From an uncultured Prevotella sp. (GTDB lineage Bacteria > Bacteroidota > Bacteroidia > Bacteroidales > Bacteroidaceae): a stretch of DNA of 64,000 bases. The stretch lies in assembly GCA_946998205.1 (NCBI GenBank), contig CAMPYJ010000007.1, positions 1 through 64,000 on the forward strand. Reading direction: 5' to 3'. Both the position numbers and the translations under genes were made by a program. Below, piece by piece: positions 1 through 8,721 of this stretch (its first letter is position 1; each line of letters begins with the position of its first letter). Below the pieces are notes generated by a model. That model ran no database searches. It was not told where the DNA came from and saw only the letters and a list, made by a program, of their open reading frames with translations.

Positions 1-255
1 CCCTCCCTTTTGGGGAGGGGTTGGGGGAGAGGCCCCTCTTATTCCGTTTTCCGGTTGTCGTTGTTTAACCCTCCCCATACAACCTTTCTATTAGAAAAGG
101 TAACTACTCCCCTCCCTTTTGGGGAGGGGTTGGGGGAGAGGCCCCTCTTATTCCGTTTTCCGGTACTCTTTGTTTCAACCTTTCCTATCACCCTCTCTAT
201 AAAAGAAGCTAACTACTCCCCTCCCTTTTGGGGAGGGGTTGGGGGAGAGGCCGCC
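1..255. repeat. 109-bp tandem repeat, at least 2.3 copies
   Basis: The segment CCCTCCCTTTTGGGGAGGGG starts at 1, 110 and 219, an exact 109-base period; the array probably continues left of the window. Each unit holds a G/C-rich hairpin (CCCTCCC, TTTT, GGGAGGG) followed by TTGGGGGAGAGGC. The last copy ends a few bases downstream of the etfB stop. A diverged single copy lies just downstream of ftsH (about 54749-54783), so the family sits at 3' ends of genes and may terminate or stabilise transcripts. Confidence 0.9.
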
Positions 256-260
256 GTTCC

Positions 261-1130
261 CTACCCAATAATCTTTTCGTTAATCAACTCTTTCATCAGT
301 TCTTCCACGTCCTGGTCAGACGCGGTAAGCGTTTTGCTCTCCTTGGCTTGGAACACGATGTTCTGCACCGACTTCACCTTCGTTGGCGAGCCCGAAAGGC
401 CACACTGCGCCGGGTCGCCGTCCACGTCGGCCACCGACCATTGGTTCAATGTGAGGTAAGGACGCTGCTCATAGAGTTCAGTACATGGCTCATTGCCTTT
501 CCGTTCCATCGGACAGGTGGCGTACTTGTACTTCATCACCAGCTTGGCGTTGCAGGGACGGCATGGAGCCGCGCTGCCATTCACCGTGACAACCACGGGT
601 AACGGGGCCTCTACCGTCTCGACGCCACCGTCAATCAAGCGGCGGATGGTAGCCTTGCCGTCTTCCACCTTCAAGATTTCTTCGGCGTAGGTCACTTGGT
701 TGAGACCTAATTTCTGGGCAACCTGCGGACCCACTTGCGCCGTGTCGCCATCGATGGCCTGGCGGCCTCCAATCACCAGGTCTACATGTCCAATCTTCTT
801 GATGGCCGTGGCCAGCGCGTAAGACGTTGCCAGCGTGTCGGCTCCGGCAAACAGCCGGTCGGTAAGCAGCCATCCGGTGTCGGCGCCGCGGAACAGACCT
901 TGGCGGATGATTTCAGCTGCGCGCGGCGGCCCCATGGTCAACACGCCCACGGTAGAACCGGGATTTTGCTCCTTGATGCGCAGCGCTTGCTCCAGCGCGT
1001 TCAAGTCTTCGGGATTAAAAATGGCCGGCAGTGCGGCACGGTTCACCGTGCCTTGCTCGGTCATGGCATCTTTTCCGACGTTTCTTGTGTCAGGTACTTG
1101 TTTGGCAAGTACAACGATTTTCAGTTTCAT
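261..1130 (-). CDS. etfB: Electron transfer flavoprotein, beta subunit (FixA/EtfB family)
   Basis: A 289-residue cytoplasmic protein that, with EtfA, would carry electrons between flavin dehydrogenases and the respiratory chain or a bifurcating partner. The N-terminus KIVVLAKQVPDT and the nucleotide-binding stretch GGRQAIDGDTAQVGP (residues 121-135) are typical of the family, and the length is normal. Residues 190-216 contain a small cysteine cluster (C190, C193, C206, C216) where the family usually has a basic RP.NAK segment; its meaning is unclear. A well-formed promoter lies at 1196-1227. The partner etfA would be expected downstream, off the left edge beyond the tandem repeat. Confidence 0.93.
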   Translation of the reverse strand: MKLKIVVLAKQVPDTRNVGKDAMTEQGTVNRAALPAIFNPEDLNALEQALRIKEQNPGSTVGVLTMGPPRAAEIIRQGLFRGADTGWLLTDRLFAGADTLATSYALATAIKKIGHVDLVIGGRQAIDGDTAQVGPQVAQKLGLNQVTYAEEILKVEDGKATIRRLIDGGVETVEAPLPVVVTVNGSAAPCRPCNAKLVMKYKYATCPMERKGNEPCTELYEQRPYLTLNQWSVADVDGDPAQCGLSGSPTKVKSVQNIVFQAKESKTLTASDQDVEELMKELINEKIIG

Positions 1131-1195
1131 AGAATGTATTCTGTGTTATAAATGATGGTCGTAAACAGATTTCTTTCACTACTTTTGTCTGCTCG

Positions 1196-1227
1196 CAAAT
1201 GTACTAACTTTTTGGCTCTTACCCAAA
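1196..1227 (-). promoter_or_regulatory. etfB promoter
   Basis: Read on the minus strand: TTTG (1227-1224), a 20-base spacer, then TACATTTG (1203-1196). This matches the Bacteroidota sigma factor consensus TTTG-N19-21-TAnnTTTG. Transcription would start near 1190 and give a leader of about 60 bases. Confidence 0.75.
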
Positions 1228-1698
1228 AAAATGGTTGCATAAATGCACAATCGGCATTCTGTTTCATCTTCTTCACGCATCAAAGGTGCGATATGATGGC
1301 TCAAGCCGCTATTTGCGTGATTTCCAACAGCAATGACTTTGCGTGCCAAACTCATCGACTTTGATGCCCAAACCCATTGACTTCGCCTGCCAAAGTCAAC
1401 GGGTTTGGATTGGAATGCCATGAGCGTGGGGCATGTGTAGAACTGGTGAATTCGGCAAGTGTCTGACTGTGAGTGAAATAAAAGCGTGATACGACGTTTC
1501 TGCAGCCTTGCCGTAATGGCTCGTCCGCATGTCCTCAAAGGGCGTGATGGCATGGTTGCCGGTATCCCTTCATTGAACAAAGACATGTGACGGTCGGGTG
1601 GTGACAGCCGCCGGCGTGAGGAACGAACGTGCGGCAGGCCTGGTGAAATATTCTGAAAAATAGGGCGGGGAATATTCGGCCTTTCGTGTTTTATTCGC
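1228..1698. other. Intergenic region without a recognisable gene
   Basis: The space between the divergent etfB and dnaG genes. The open frames here have no recognisable composition or motifs. At 1335-1420 a few short words recur imperfectly (variants of CCAAACCCATTGACTT and GACTTTG), with no clear unit. Confidence 0.6.
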
Positions 1699-1706
1699 TA
1701 ACTTTG
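1699..1706 (+). promoter_or_regulatory. dnaG -7 box
   Basis: TAACTTTG fits TAnnTTTG. No good -33 TTTG is visible at the right distance. The box ends only eight bases before the ATG at 1714, so the dnaG transcript would have almost no leader. Confidence 0.55.
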
Positions 1707-1713
1707 CATGACT

Positions 1714-3693
1714 ATGATAGACAGAGCCACCGTTGAACGGATAAAAGACGCGGCCGACATCGTGGATGTGGTGAGCGAGTTTGTGACACTCCGCAAGAGT
1801 GGCGCCAACTACAAGGGTCTTTGTCCGTTCCATAATGAGAAAACGCCCTCGTTCATCGTTTCACCTGCCCGCGGTACCTGCCATTGTTTCGGGTGCGGAA
1901 AAGGTGGAAACGCCATCGGGTTTATCATGGAGCACGAGCAGATGAATTATCCCGAGGCCCTGCGTTGGCTGGCCCGCAAGTATCATATCGAAATCCGTGA
2001 ACGCGAGATGACGGATGAGGAACGGCGCGAACAGAGCGAGCGCGAGTCGATGTTTATCGTCAACGAGTGGGCAGCGGGCTATTTCAGCGACTTGTTGCAC
2101 AACCACCCGGACGGACAAGCCATTGGCATGCAGTATTTTCGTAGTCGTGGTTTTCGCGACGACATCATCCGGAAGTTCCAGTTGGGGTACGACTTGCCCG
2201 ACCGCACGCTGCTGTCACGGACGGCTATCGGCAAGGGTTATCGGGAAGAGTTCTTACTGAAGACGGGCATTTGTTATAAAACCGAGCGCGGCGACTTAAT
2301 CGACCGGTACAGCGGGCGGGTCATCTTTCCGTGGATAGGGCTCAACGGTAAGGTGGTAGGCTTTGGCGGTCGCGTGCTCGATGCGCGTACCAAGGGGGTT
2401 AATCAGAAATATGTCAACTCGCCGGCATCAGAGATTTACCAAAAAGACCGTGAGCTGTACGGCATCTACCAGGCCAAGAAGGCCATCGCGAAAGAAGACT
2501 GGGTGTACATGGTGGAGGGCTATACCGACGTAATCTCCATGCACCAGTGTGGCGTTGAGAACGTGGTGGCCAACTCAGGAACGGCGCTCAGCATGCATCA
2601 GATTCACATTCTGCACCGCTTCACGTCCAACATCACCTTATTATATGATGGTGACGCCGCCGGCATTCATGCAGCCTTCCGAGGAATGGACATGCTCTTG
2701 AGTGAGGGAATGAATGTGAAGGTGCTGCTTCTGCCTGACGGTGACGACCCTGACAGCTTTGCCAGAAAACATTCGGCCGACGACTTCAAGTCGTACATCG
2801 ACAAGCATCAGGTTGACTTCATACAGTTCAAGACCGACATGATGGTGAGCAACGTCGCCGACCCTTTCAAGCGTTCGGAGGGCATCAACTCCATCATCAG
2901 CAGTATTGCCGTGGTGCCCAATCAGATTCTGCGTGACACTTACGTGCAGGATTGCGCGCGCAGAATCGGGATGAGTGAGCAGACTTTGATTAACACCATG
3001 AACCGATACATCCGCGAAAACCGTGGCGCCAGTACCGCGGAACGGCAGAGAACGGCCATGCAAGCTACCCGGCCAGCGCCCGTTTCCCATCCGGAGCAGT
3101 CTGCAAAGCCCATGGCACAGGCTTCCAAGGTGGAACTGATGCTCATCCAACTGGTGATTAGAAAGGGCGAACAGCTGGTTTACGAGAACGTGGAAGATGA
3201 CAATCACAACATCGTGAACTTCACCGTGGCTCAATATATCGACTATGTGCTCAATGGCGACCAGCTGCAACTGGGCAACGAACTCTACAGGCGCATCCTG
3301 GCAGAGGCTGTCAGTCACAGCGGGGAAGAGGACTTTGTGGCTGAACAATACTTCGTGCATCATGATGACATGGAAATCAGCAAACTGGCCAGTAGGCTGA
3401 GCGTGGATGCTTATCAGGTGACGGAAACGCAGAAACCGGCGTCTGAAACGAAATACGTTGACGAGGCGCAGCTGGCGAGAGAGGCGCAAGAGGCTCTCCG
3501 AAACCATGCCATTCATTTAATCAACGATTATCGCATGGACTATTTGGAACAGCGGTTGAAAGACCTGATGCGCGAGATAACCGAGGCTTCTAACGACCCA
3601 GAGCGCATGCAACAGCTCATGATGGAGTATAAAGACACGCACCAAATTCGCAATGCCTTGGCCAAACAGCTGGGAAACAACATCATCGTATAA
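1714..3693 (+). CDS. dnaG: DNA primase
   Basis: Synthesises RNA primers at the replication fork and would bind the DnaB helicase through its C-terminus. Counting from the ATG at 1708, the CHC2 zinc finger is C39-x2-H42 ... C60-x2-C63; the TOPRIM core follows at about 255-345, with the VEGYTDV motif and the metal-binding LLYDGDAAG motif. The C-terminal 200 residues are less conserved, as usual. The start at 1714 (MIDRAT) is preferred because the -7 box ends at 1706; 1708 would add only Met-Thr. Length (659 aa) is normal. The cardiolipin synthase gene follows in the same direction. Confidence 0.97.
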   Translation: MIDRATVERIKDAADIVDVVSEFVTLRKSGANYKGLCPFHNEKTPSFIVSPARGTCHCFGCGKGGNAIGFIMEHEQMNYPEALRWLARKYHIEIREREMTDEERREQSERESMFIVNEWAAGYFSDLLHNHPDGQAIGMQYFRSRGFRDDIIRKFQLGYDLPDRTLLSRTAIGKGYREEFLLKTGICYKTERGDLIDRYSGRVIFPWIGLNGKVVGFGGRVLDARTKGVNQKYVNSPASEIYQKDRELYGIYQAKKAIAKEDWVYMVEGYTDVISMHQCGVENVVANSGTALSMHQIHILHRFTSNITLLYDGDAAGIHAAFRGMDMLLSEGMNVKVLLLPDGDDPDSFARKHSADDFKSYIDKHQVDFIQFKTDMMVSNVADPFKRSEGINSIISSIAVVPNQILRDTYVQDCARRIGMSEQTLINTMNRYIRENRGASTAERQRTAMQATRPAPVSHPEQSAKPMAQASKVELMLIQLVIRKGEQLVYENVEDDNHNIVNFTVAQYIDYVLNGDQLQLGNELYRRILAEAVSHSGEEDFVAEQYFVHHDDMEISKLASRLSVDAYQVTETQKPASETKYVDEAQLAREAQEALRNHAIHLINDYRMDYLEQRLKDLMREITEASNDPERMQQLMMEYKDTHQIRNALAKQLGNNIIV

Positions 3694-3773
3694 CACCGGA
3701 AACGGCGCTCCGGCGAGGATTTGTCGTGGCAACCAACTGGCAAGTGGGGCATGCCAGCATCAATTACAACGCT

Positions 3774-5198
3774 ATGATTTACCTTCATTGGATGCTTATC
3801 GTGATCTATTTGGTCATCATCATCGGCACCGTCGTCACCGTCTTGTTGGACAACAGGCAACCGGCGAAGACGATGGCGTGGTTGCTTGTGCTCATTTTCT
3901 TGCCCATCATAGGCATCATTCTCTATTTCTTCTTCGGTCAAAACACGCGCAAGCAGCGCATGATGAGCCAGCGAAGCATTGACCAACTCACCAAGCGTTC
4001 GATGCTGGAGTTCACCGAACAGAAAGATTTGACGCTGCCCGAACGCTATCAACCGTTGATACAACTGTTCGCTAATCAAAACATGTCGTTGCCATTCAAG
4101 GACAACGAGGTGGAAATCTACACCGATGGGGCCGACTTCTTCCTTGGGTTGCTCAAGGCGATAGGTAGCGCCAGGCATCACATACACATCGACATGTACG
4201 TCATCGAAGACGACCCGCTGTCGCAGTTGATTGCCGATGCCTTGATAGACAGGGCGCGGGAGGGGGTCGAGGTGCGGCTGATTTACGACTATGTGGGTTG
4301 CTGGAGGGTTCCCGGCAGGTACTTTGAGCGGCTTCGCAACGGCGGTGTTGACGTGCGTTCGTTCATGCCTGTGCAGTTTCCGGCGTTCACCGGCAAGGTA
4401 AACTACCGCAATCACCGCAAGCTGGCCGTTGTAGATGGGCAGATAGGTTTCATCGGTGGCATGAACATTGCGTTGCGCTACATACGCGGTTCGGCCAAAC
4501 AGCCATGGAGAGATACGCACATGAAGGTGCGCGGGGGAGCGGTTTACGCCATACAGCGTGCCTTTTTGGTTGATTGGTATTTCGTGGATAGGACGCTCAT
4601 CAGCAGTCAAAAGTATTATCCACCCTTTGAACAGCCCATTGAAAACAATTGTCTCGCGCAGGTTGTAACCAGCAGTCCTATCTCGCCTTGGCCTGAAATG
4701 ATGCAGGGATATGTGCGCATTTTGCTCGAAGCTCGCCATTATGTCTACATGGAAACACCTTATTTTCTACCCACGGAGCCTGTACTTTTCGCCATTCGCA
4801 CGGCGGCCTTGGCGGGCGTTGACGTGCGCTTGATGCAGCCAAGGCATGGTGACGTGAAGTTGGTTGAATGGGCCAGCAGGTCGTATATCCCCACCATGAT
4901 TGAGGCAGGCGTGAAGGTTTATTTCTACAAAGCGGGGTTCAATCATTCTAAACTCTTGGTGGCCGATGATGGTTTGTGTACATGTGGGTCTACTAACATC
5001 GACTTCCGCAGCTTTGAAAACAACTTCGAAGCTAACATTTTCTTTTACGATGAGGCTCTGGCATTGCGCATGAAGCAGGTCTTTTTGGCCGATCAGGAAT
5101 CGTGTGAGCTTGTAGACAGGCTGACTGACTTGAAGCGTCGGCCGTTCTTGAACAGACTTTGGGAGTCGCTGGTGCGCCTGCTTTCTCCGCTTCTTTGA
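3774..5198 (+). CDS. cls: Cardiolipin synthase (phospholipase D superfamily)
   Basis: Condenses two phosphatidylglycerol molecules into cardiolipin at the inner membrane. Two N-terminal membrane segments (about residues 3-25 and 35-56) are followed by two phospholipase D catalytic motifs of the form HxKxxxxD: HRKLAVVD in the first half and HSKLLVADD near the C-terminus. The length (474 aa) fits bacterial Cls. The ATG at 3774 directly precedes the first membrane helix; an in-frame GTG at 3726 would add 16 hydrophilic residues and is less likely. The gene lies 80 bases after dnaG and converges on rsmD, with 22 bases between stops. Confidence 0.93.
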   Translation: MIYLHWMLIVIYLVIIIGTVVTVLLDNRQPAKTMAWLLVLIFLPIIGIILYFFFGQNTRKQRMMSQRSIDQLTKRSMLEFTEQKDLTLPERYQPLIQLFANQNMSLPFKDNEVEIYTDGADFFLGLLKAIGSARHHIHIDMYVIEDDPLSQLIADALIDRAREGVEVRLIYDYVGCWRVPGRYFERLRNGGVDVRSFMPVQFPAFTGKVNYRNHRKLAVVDGQIGFIGGMNIALRYIRGSAKQPWRDTHMKVRGGAVYAIQRAFLVDWYFVDRTLISSQKYYPPFEQPIENNCLAQVVTSSPISPWPEMMQGYVRILLEARHYVYMETPYFLPTEPVLFAIRTAALAGVDVRLMQPRHGDVKLVEWASRSYIPTMIEAGVKVYFYKAGFNHSKLLVADDGLCTCGSTNIDFRSFENNFEANIFFYDEALALRMKQVFLADQESCELVDRLTDLKRRPFLNRLWESLVRLLSPLL

Positions 5199-5220
5199 TG
5201 CCGATTCCCTTCGTAAGCGA

Positions 5221-5763
5221 TTACATGTCTTTGGATTGGAATATGGTAAAATTGACGCTGCCGTAGTGTCTATGTTCGACATATTGCGGCAATGTGCTAA
5301 AATCATTCTTCTTTCCGTGCTCGAATACGAACACACCGTTTGGCTTCAGCAGGTCATATTGCAGAACAAGTGCGGGAATCTTCTCCAGTTCGGGTAAGGT
5401 GTATGGAGGGTCAGCGAAGATGAAATCGAACCGTTGATGGCAATTTTTCAAGAAACGAAACACGTCCCCTCGAATCAAAACGTTCTTCTCCGTTCCTAAT
5501 TTCTGCATGCAATGGCGAATCAAGTTGGCGTGGTCGCGGTCGGCTTCCACGCTCACTACCTGGTCACACCCGCGCGACAACAGTTCCATGGAGATGCTTC
5601 CTGTGCCTGCAAAGAGGTCCAAAGCCATGGCTCCATCAAAGTCAATGTAGCCGTTCAGCACGTTGAAGATGCTCTCTTTGGCATAGTCTGTCGTGGGTCT
5701 GGCTTTGAATGTGTGGGGTATGTCGAAGTGTCTTCCCTTGTATAAGCCTGTGATGATGCGCAT
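5221..5763 (-). CDS. rsmD: 16S rRNA (guanine-N2)-methyltransferase RsmD
   Basis: Methylates G966 of 16S rRNA (E. coli numbering). The 180-residue protein begins MRIITGLYKGR and has the AdoMet-binding loop DLFAGTGS followed by the catalytic motif DPPY (FIFADPPYT), both diagnostic. An open frame extends upstream, but the start at 5763 is clear: it overlaps the stop codon of the preceding DUF3822 gene by one base (TAATG), which points to translational coupling. Last gene of a three-gene operon. Confidence 0.95.
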   Translation of the reverse strand: MRIITGLYKGRHFDIPHTFKARPTTDYAKESIFNVLNGYIDFDGAMALDLFAGTGSISMELLSRGCDQVVSVEADRDHANLIRHCMQKLGTEKNVLIRGDVFRFLKNCHQRFDFIFADPPYTLPELEKIPALVLQYDLLKPNGVFVFEHGKKNDFSTLPQYVEHRHYGSVNFTIFQSKDM

Positions 5764-6581
5764 TATTTTCCTTTCAAAAAGAGGGTGATGAGGTCGAACG
5801 TGATTCCTTTGATGTTGATGATGGGGGCACGGTTGAACTCTGCTGCGGGATTGATGTAATACACTTTTTGCAAATAGCGGCGCAGGTTGTCGGTCAACCA
5901 TTCGCGTTCGGGAACGTCGCCCGCTACATGCAGCTCGTCTTTCTCGGTGTCCAGAGCCAGCAACTTCCATGCATACAGCAGAAAGTAGATGGCATCTTGC
6001 GCGCTTGCCGCATTGAACGTGTTGCAAAACTTGAAGCGGTTGTGCTGAAAACAGAACACGTCTACCTTCTTGTCATGAAAGTATGCGTACAGTTTTTGGT
6101 ACGCTCCCGTGAAACTTCGCTTATGTAGATAGCTCCAAACCGGCTGCAACATGGGGTGGAAGCGCACGTCGTTGAAGTGGTCTGTGATAACCAATTTCAG
6201 GTCTTTGTTCATGGAAAACGCAGCCACAGCGTTGAGATTGGGCAGGATGGCGTGCAACACCGTGCTGTCGTCATGCCCGATGAAGGTGTGATGGTAAAGT
6301 GGTTCGATGGCACTTTCATCAAATTCGTCAATGGGAATCATCAGAACGGGCGAGTCGACCATCACCTGTGCCCGCTGATAGCCATACGAGAGCAGGTCGC
6401 TTTCTTCAAAGGCTTCGCGTAAGTTGGCAGCCAACGAAATGCCACTCTTGAGGATGTAAGGCTCGAAAGCCAATTGGCTCTCCGTGCAATTGTCTATCAC
6501 GGAGAAACTCAAGGAGTGCTGACTGACCCTGAAAGTCAGCCTTGCCCTCTTTCGTTGTATGTCATTCCCAGTTTCCGGCAT
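5763..6581 (-). CDS. DUF3822 family protein
   Basis: A 272-residue protein resembling the DUF3822 family found beside rsmD in Bacteroidota, with the ASKHA-like pattern of two related halves (for example FSVIDNCTESQLAFE near the N-terminus and the VDVFCFQHNRFKFCNTFNA segment in the middle). No catalytic residues are obvious and the function is unknown. It overlaps rsmD by one base and the upstream membrane-protein gene by 20 bases, so the three are probably co-translated. The conserved link with rsmD suggests a role near rRNA modification, but that is inference from context only. Confidence 0.8.
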   Translation of the reverse strand: MPETGNDIQRKRARLTFRVSQHSLSFSVIDNCTESQLAFEPYILKSGISLAANLREAFEESDLLSYGYQRAQVMVDSPVLMIPIDEFDESAIEPLYHHTFIGHDDSTVLHAILPNLNAVAAFSMNKDLKLVITDHFNDVRFHPMLQPVWSYLHKRSFTGAYQKLYAYFHDKKVDVFCFQHNRFKFCNTFNAASAQDAIYFLLYAWKLLALDTEKDELHVAGDVPEREWLTDNLRRYLQKVYYINPAAEFNRAPIINIKGITFDLITLFLKGK

Positions 6582-7044
6582 TGTCGTTTGATGTGTTGAG
6601 ATCTCCGATCTTCAGTCCGGGAAAGCGTCCCGCCGCGTTCTCGTCGTCTATCAGTTGTTGGATGGCTTGTTTGTCCAATCCCTGTAAAAAGTCAGCATGA
6701 TAGGCCCTGCATTCCATCAATGGCAGCTGTCGTCCCGACTTAGTGAGCTGCATGGTGGCTTCTATCTCGAACTGTTTGCGGTTGGTATGCGGGACAAACC
6801 GCAAGGAGTCGGTCAGCAAGCCCCGACGTATCAGGCTGTCGAAGCTGGCGGTGTAGCCCCCCGTGGCCATGCGGTATCTCTCTTCGGCCAAGCGTATTTG
6901 CACCAAATGGCGCTTCACTTCTGTTTCACGCTCTGTCTGTTGATGCTTGAAGTGGATGGGACCGTAGATGCTCATGACGCACAGCACGGCCAGAAGCAAG
7001 ACGCAGCAGGCTAAAAGATAATTATGCTTTACTTTGACTTTCAT
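6562..7044 (-). CDS. Small single-pass membrane protein, unknown function
   Basis: A 160-residue protein starting MKVKVKHNYLLA. A single strongly hydrophobic helix (about residues 8-27) is followed by a charged helix (QTERETEVKRHLVQIRLAEERYR) and a soluble C-terminus. The layout, and the segment RMATGGYTASFDSLIRRG, recall type II/IV pseudopilin-like proteins of Bacteroidota, but no prepilin peptidase site precedes the helix, so this is only a resemblance. The ATG at 7044 puts the helix at the N-terminus; an in-frame extension to 7128 is unlikely. First gene of the operon with DUF3822 and rsmD. Confidence 0.7.
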   Translation of the reverse strand: MKVKVKHNYLLACCVLLLAVLCVMSIYGPIHFKHQQTERETEVKRHLVQIRLAEERYRMATGGYTASFDSLIRRGLLTDSLRFVPHTNRKQFEIEATMQLTKSGRQLPLMECRAYHADFLQGLDKQAIQQLIDDENAAGRFPGLKIGDLNTSNDNAGNWE

Positions 7045-7059
7045 GACCGATTTTTGTTG

Positions 7060-7102
7060 TATCTTTGTGCGTATGGCGAACCATCTTACACTTGCAAAAG
7101 TA
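7060..7102. promoter_or_regulatory. Two facing -7 boxes between the 7044 (minus) and 7165 (plus) genes
   Basis: Plus strand TATCTTTG at 7060-7067 would serve the helicase; a TTTG lies 23 bases upstream (7033-7036). Minus strand TACTTTTG at 7102-7095 would serve the operon starting at 7044; a TTTG also lies 23 bases upstream (7129-7126). Both spacers are slightly long. The two predicted starts (about 7074 and 7088) point at each other, so the transcripts would overlap by a few bases and the polymerases could not load together. Confidence 0.45.
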
Positions 7103-7164
7103 CAAAATAGTTTCCAATAAACCGACAAATCGGTGAAATTCTCATTCTATCTCTTTCTGAACAC

Positions 7165-8685
7165 ATGCTCACAGACGAACTCATCTTCCAAATCAAACGA
7201 CAATTCGCGCTGGAACCCACAGCCGAACAGGCCGACGCTCTGCGCACCTTTGCCTGTTTCATGATGGATGACGACCCACATGCGGTGATGATTTTGCGGG
7301 GTAGTGCAGGCACCGGGAAGACCTCTTTGGCTGCGGCTATCGTGCAAACCATGGTGACACTGGGACAAAAGGTGATGCTCTTGGCACCTACCGGACGCGC
7401 CGCAAAGGTGTTTGCCATGAACAGCACGCACCCTGCTTACACCATTCATCACCAGATATACCGACAGAAAACATTCGAGGGCGATGGTGGCGTGTTCAAT
7501 CTCAACTACAACCGGCATGCCGACACGCTGTTCTTGGTCGACGAATGTTCGATGATTTCCAACCGCGGCATGCCCGACTCGTCGTTCGGAAGCGGATGTC
7601 TGTTGGACGATTTGGTGCAGTTTGTCTACGGTGGGCACAACTGTAAGATGGTGCTCATCGGTGATCAGGCGCAGTTGCCGCCTGTCGGTGAGGCCGAGTC
7701 TCCGGCGCTGAACGCCGACTTCCTGCAAGGATATGGACTGAAAACCTACGAGTGCACGCTCAGCGAGGTGCTGCGGCAGAGCCGACAGAGCGGCATACTG
7801 TACAATGCAACGCTCATCAGGCAGATGATCACCCGTGACGAGTTGACCGAATTACCCCAGATTCATTTCCATGGATTCGCTGACATCAAGATGGTGCCGG
7901 GTGATGAATTGATTGAGACGCTCAATGACAGTTACACGGAAGTGGGCATGGACGAAACCATCGTCGTGACGAGAAGTAACAAGCGGGCCAACATCTATAA
8001 CCGCGGCATCCGTAACACTATTCTGGACAGAGAGGAGGAATTAAGCTCCGGCGACTGGCTCATGGTGGTGCGGAACAATTATTTTTGGTTGCAACAAGCC
8101 TCCGAATCATCGGTGAACGATGCGCCGCTTGCGAGTGAGGCCACGGCCTCTTCGGCCATGCGAGAGACGGAGAAAGATGGAAGCGGCACCAACGGAATCT
8201 CCTTTTTGGCCAATGGCGACCGTGCCTTGGTGCAGCGGGTGAGGAACGTGCGCGAAGTGTATGGCTTTCGTTTTGCTGATGTTTGGCTGCAATTCCCCGA
8301 CTACGACCGATACGAATTGCACGCGACGGTCGTGCTGGACAGTCTTAACACGGAGGCGCCGGCGTTGACGCAAGCGCAAAACGAACGGTTGTTTCAGGAG
8401 GTGATGGCCGACTATGCCGACATTCCCTTGAAGCGGGAACGGCTCAAAAAGATGAGGCAAGACAAGTTGTTGAACGCCATTCAGGTGAAATATGCGTACG
8501 CCATCACCTGCCATAAGGCGCAAGGTGGGCAGTGGGCGCATGTCTATCTGGATCAAGGCTATATGACCGACGACATGCTCACGCCCGACTATGTGCATTG
8601 GTTGTACACCGCTTTCACCCGTGCCACCGAGCGTTTGTATTTGGTCAATTGGCCTAAAACGCAAACGCACGATGGGGATGATTGA
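7165..8685 (+). CDS. RecD-like ATP-dependent DNA helicase (AAA_30/UvrD_C_2 type)
   Basis: A 506-residue superfamily 1B helicase. Walker A is GSAGTGKT (46-53), followed by the LLAPTGRAAKVF motif. Walker B/motif II is FLVDECSMIS, the motif III region is GDQAQLPPVGE, and the C-terminal motif is AITCHKAQGGQW, as in RecD and UvrD C-terminal domains. It lacks the long N-terminal region of true RecD2, so it fits the short single-polypeptide exodeoxyribonuclease V alpha-like helicases of Bacteroidota. Likely role: 5'-3' unwinding in DNA repair. The insertion around residues 313-350 (Ser/Ala-rich) looks flexible. Confidence 0.88.
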   Translation: MLTDELIFQIKRQFALEPTAEQADALRTFACFMMDDDPHAVMILRGSAGTGKTSLAAAIVQTMVTLGQKVMLLAPTGRAAKVFAMNSTHPAYTIHHQIYRQKTFEGDGGVFNLNYNRHADTLFLVDECSMISNRGMPDSSFGSGCLLDDLVQFVYGGHNCKMVLIGDQAQLPPVGEAESPALNADFLQGYGLKTYECTLSEVLRQSRQSGILYNATLIRQMITRDELTELPQIHFHGFADIKMVPGDELIETLNDSYTEVGMDETIVVTRSNKRANIYNRGIRNTILDREEELSSGDWLMVVRNNYFWLQQASESSVNDAPLASEATASSAMRETEKDGSGTNGISFLANGDRALVQRVRNVREVYGFRFADVWLQFPDYDRYELHATVVLDSLNTEAPALTQAQNERLFQEVMADYADIPLKRERLKKMRQDKLLNAIQVKYAYAITCHKAQGGQWAHVYLDQGYMTDDMLTPDYVHWLYTAFTRATERLYLVNWPKTQTHDGDD

Positions 8686-8721
8686 GCGAGGGCAGCCATT
8701 AAAAACCACCCACAGCCCCGC

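Noticed and set aside
1179..1586. A 135-codon minus-strand frame between etfB and dnaG
   Set aside because: It runs through the etfB promoter and has no recognisable motif or start context.
2641..3516. A 291-codon minus-strand open frame opposite dnaG
   Set aside because: His/Val-rich translation with no motif; antisense to a certain gene.
3540..4739. A 399-codon open frame on the minus strand opposite the end of dnaG and most of cls
   Set aside because: The plus-strand genes have unmistakable family motifs; the antisense frame has no recognisable domain and reflects codon bias of the real genes.
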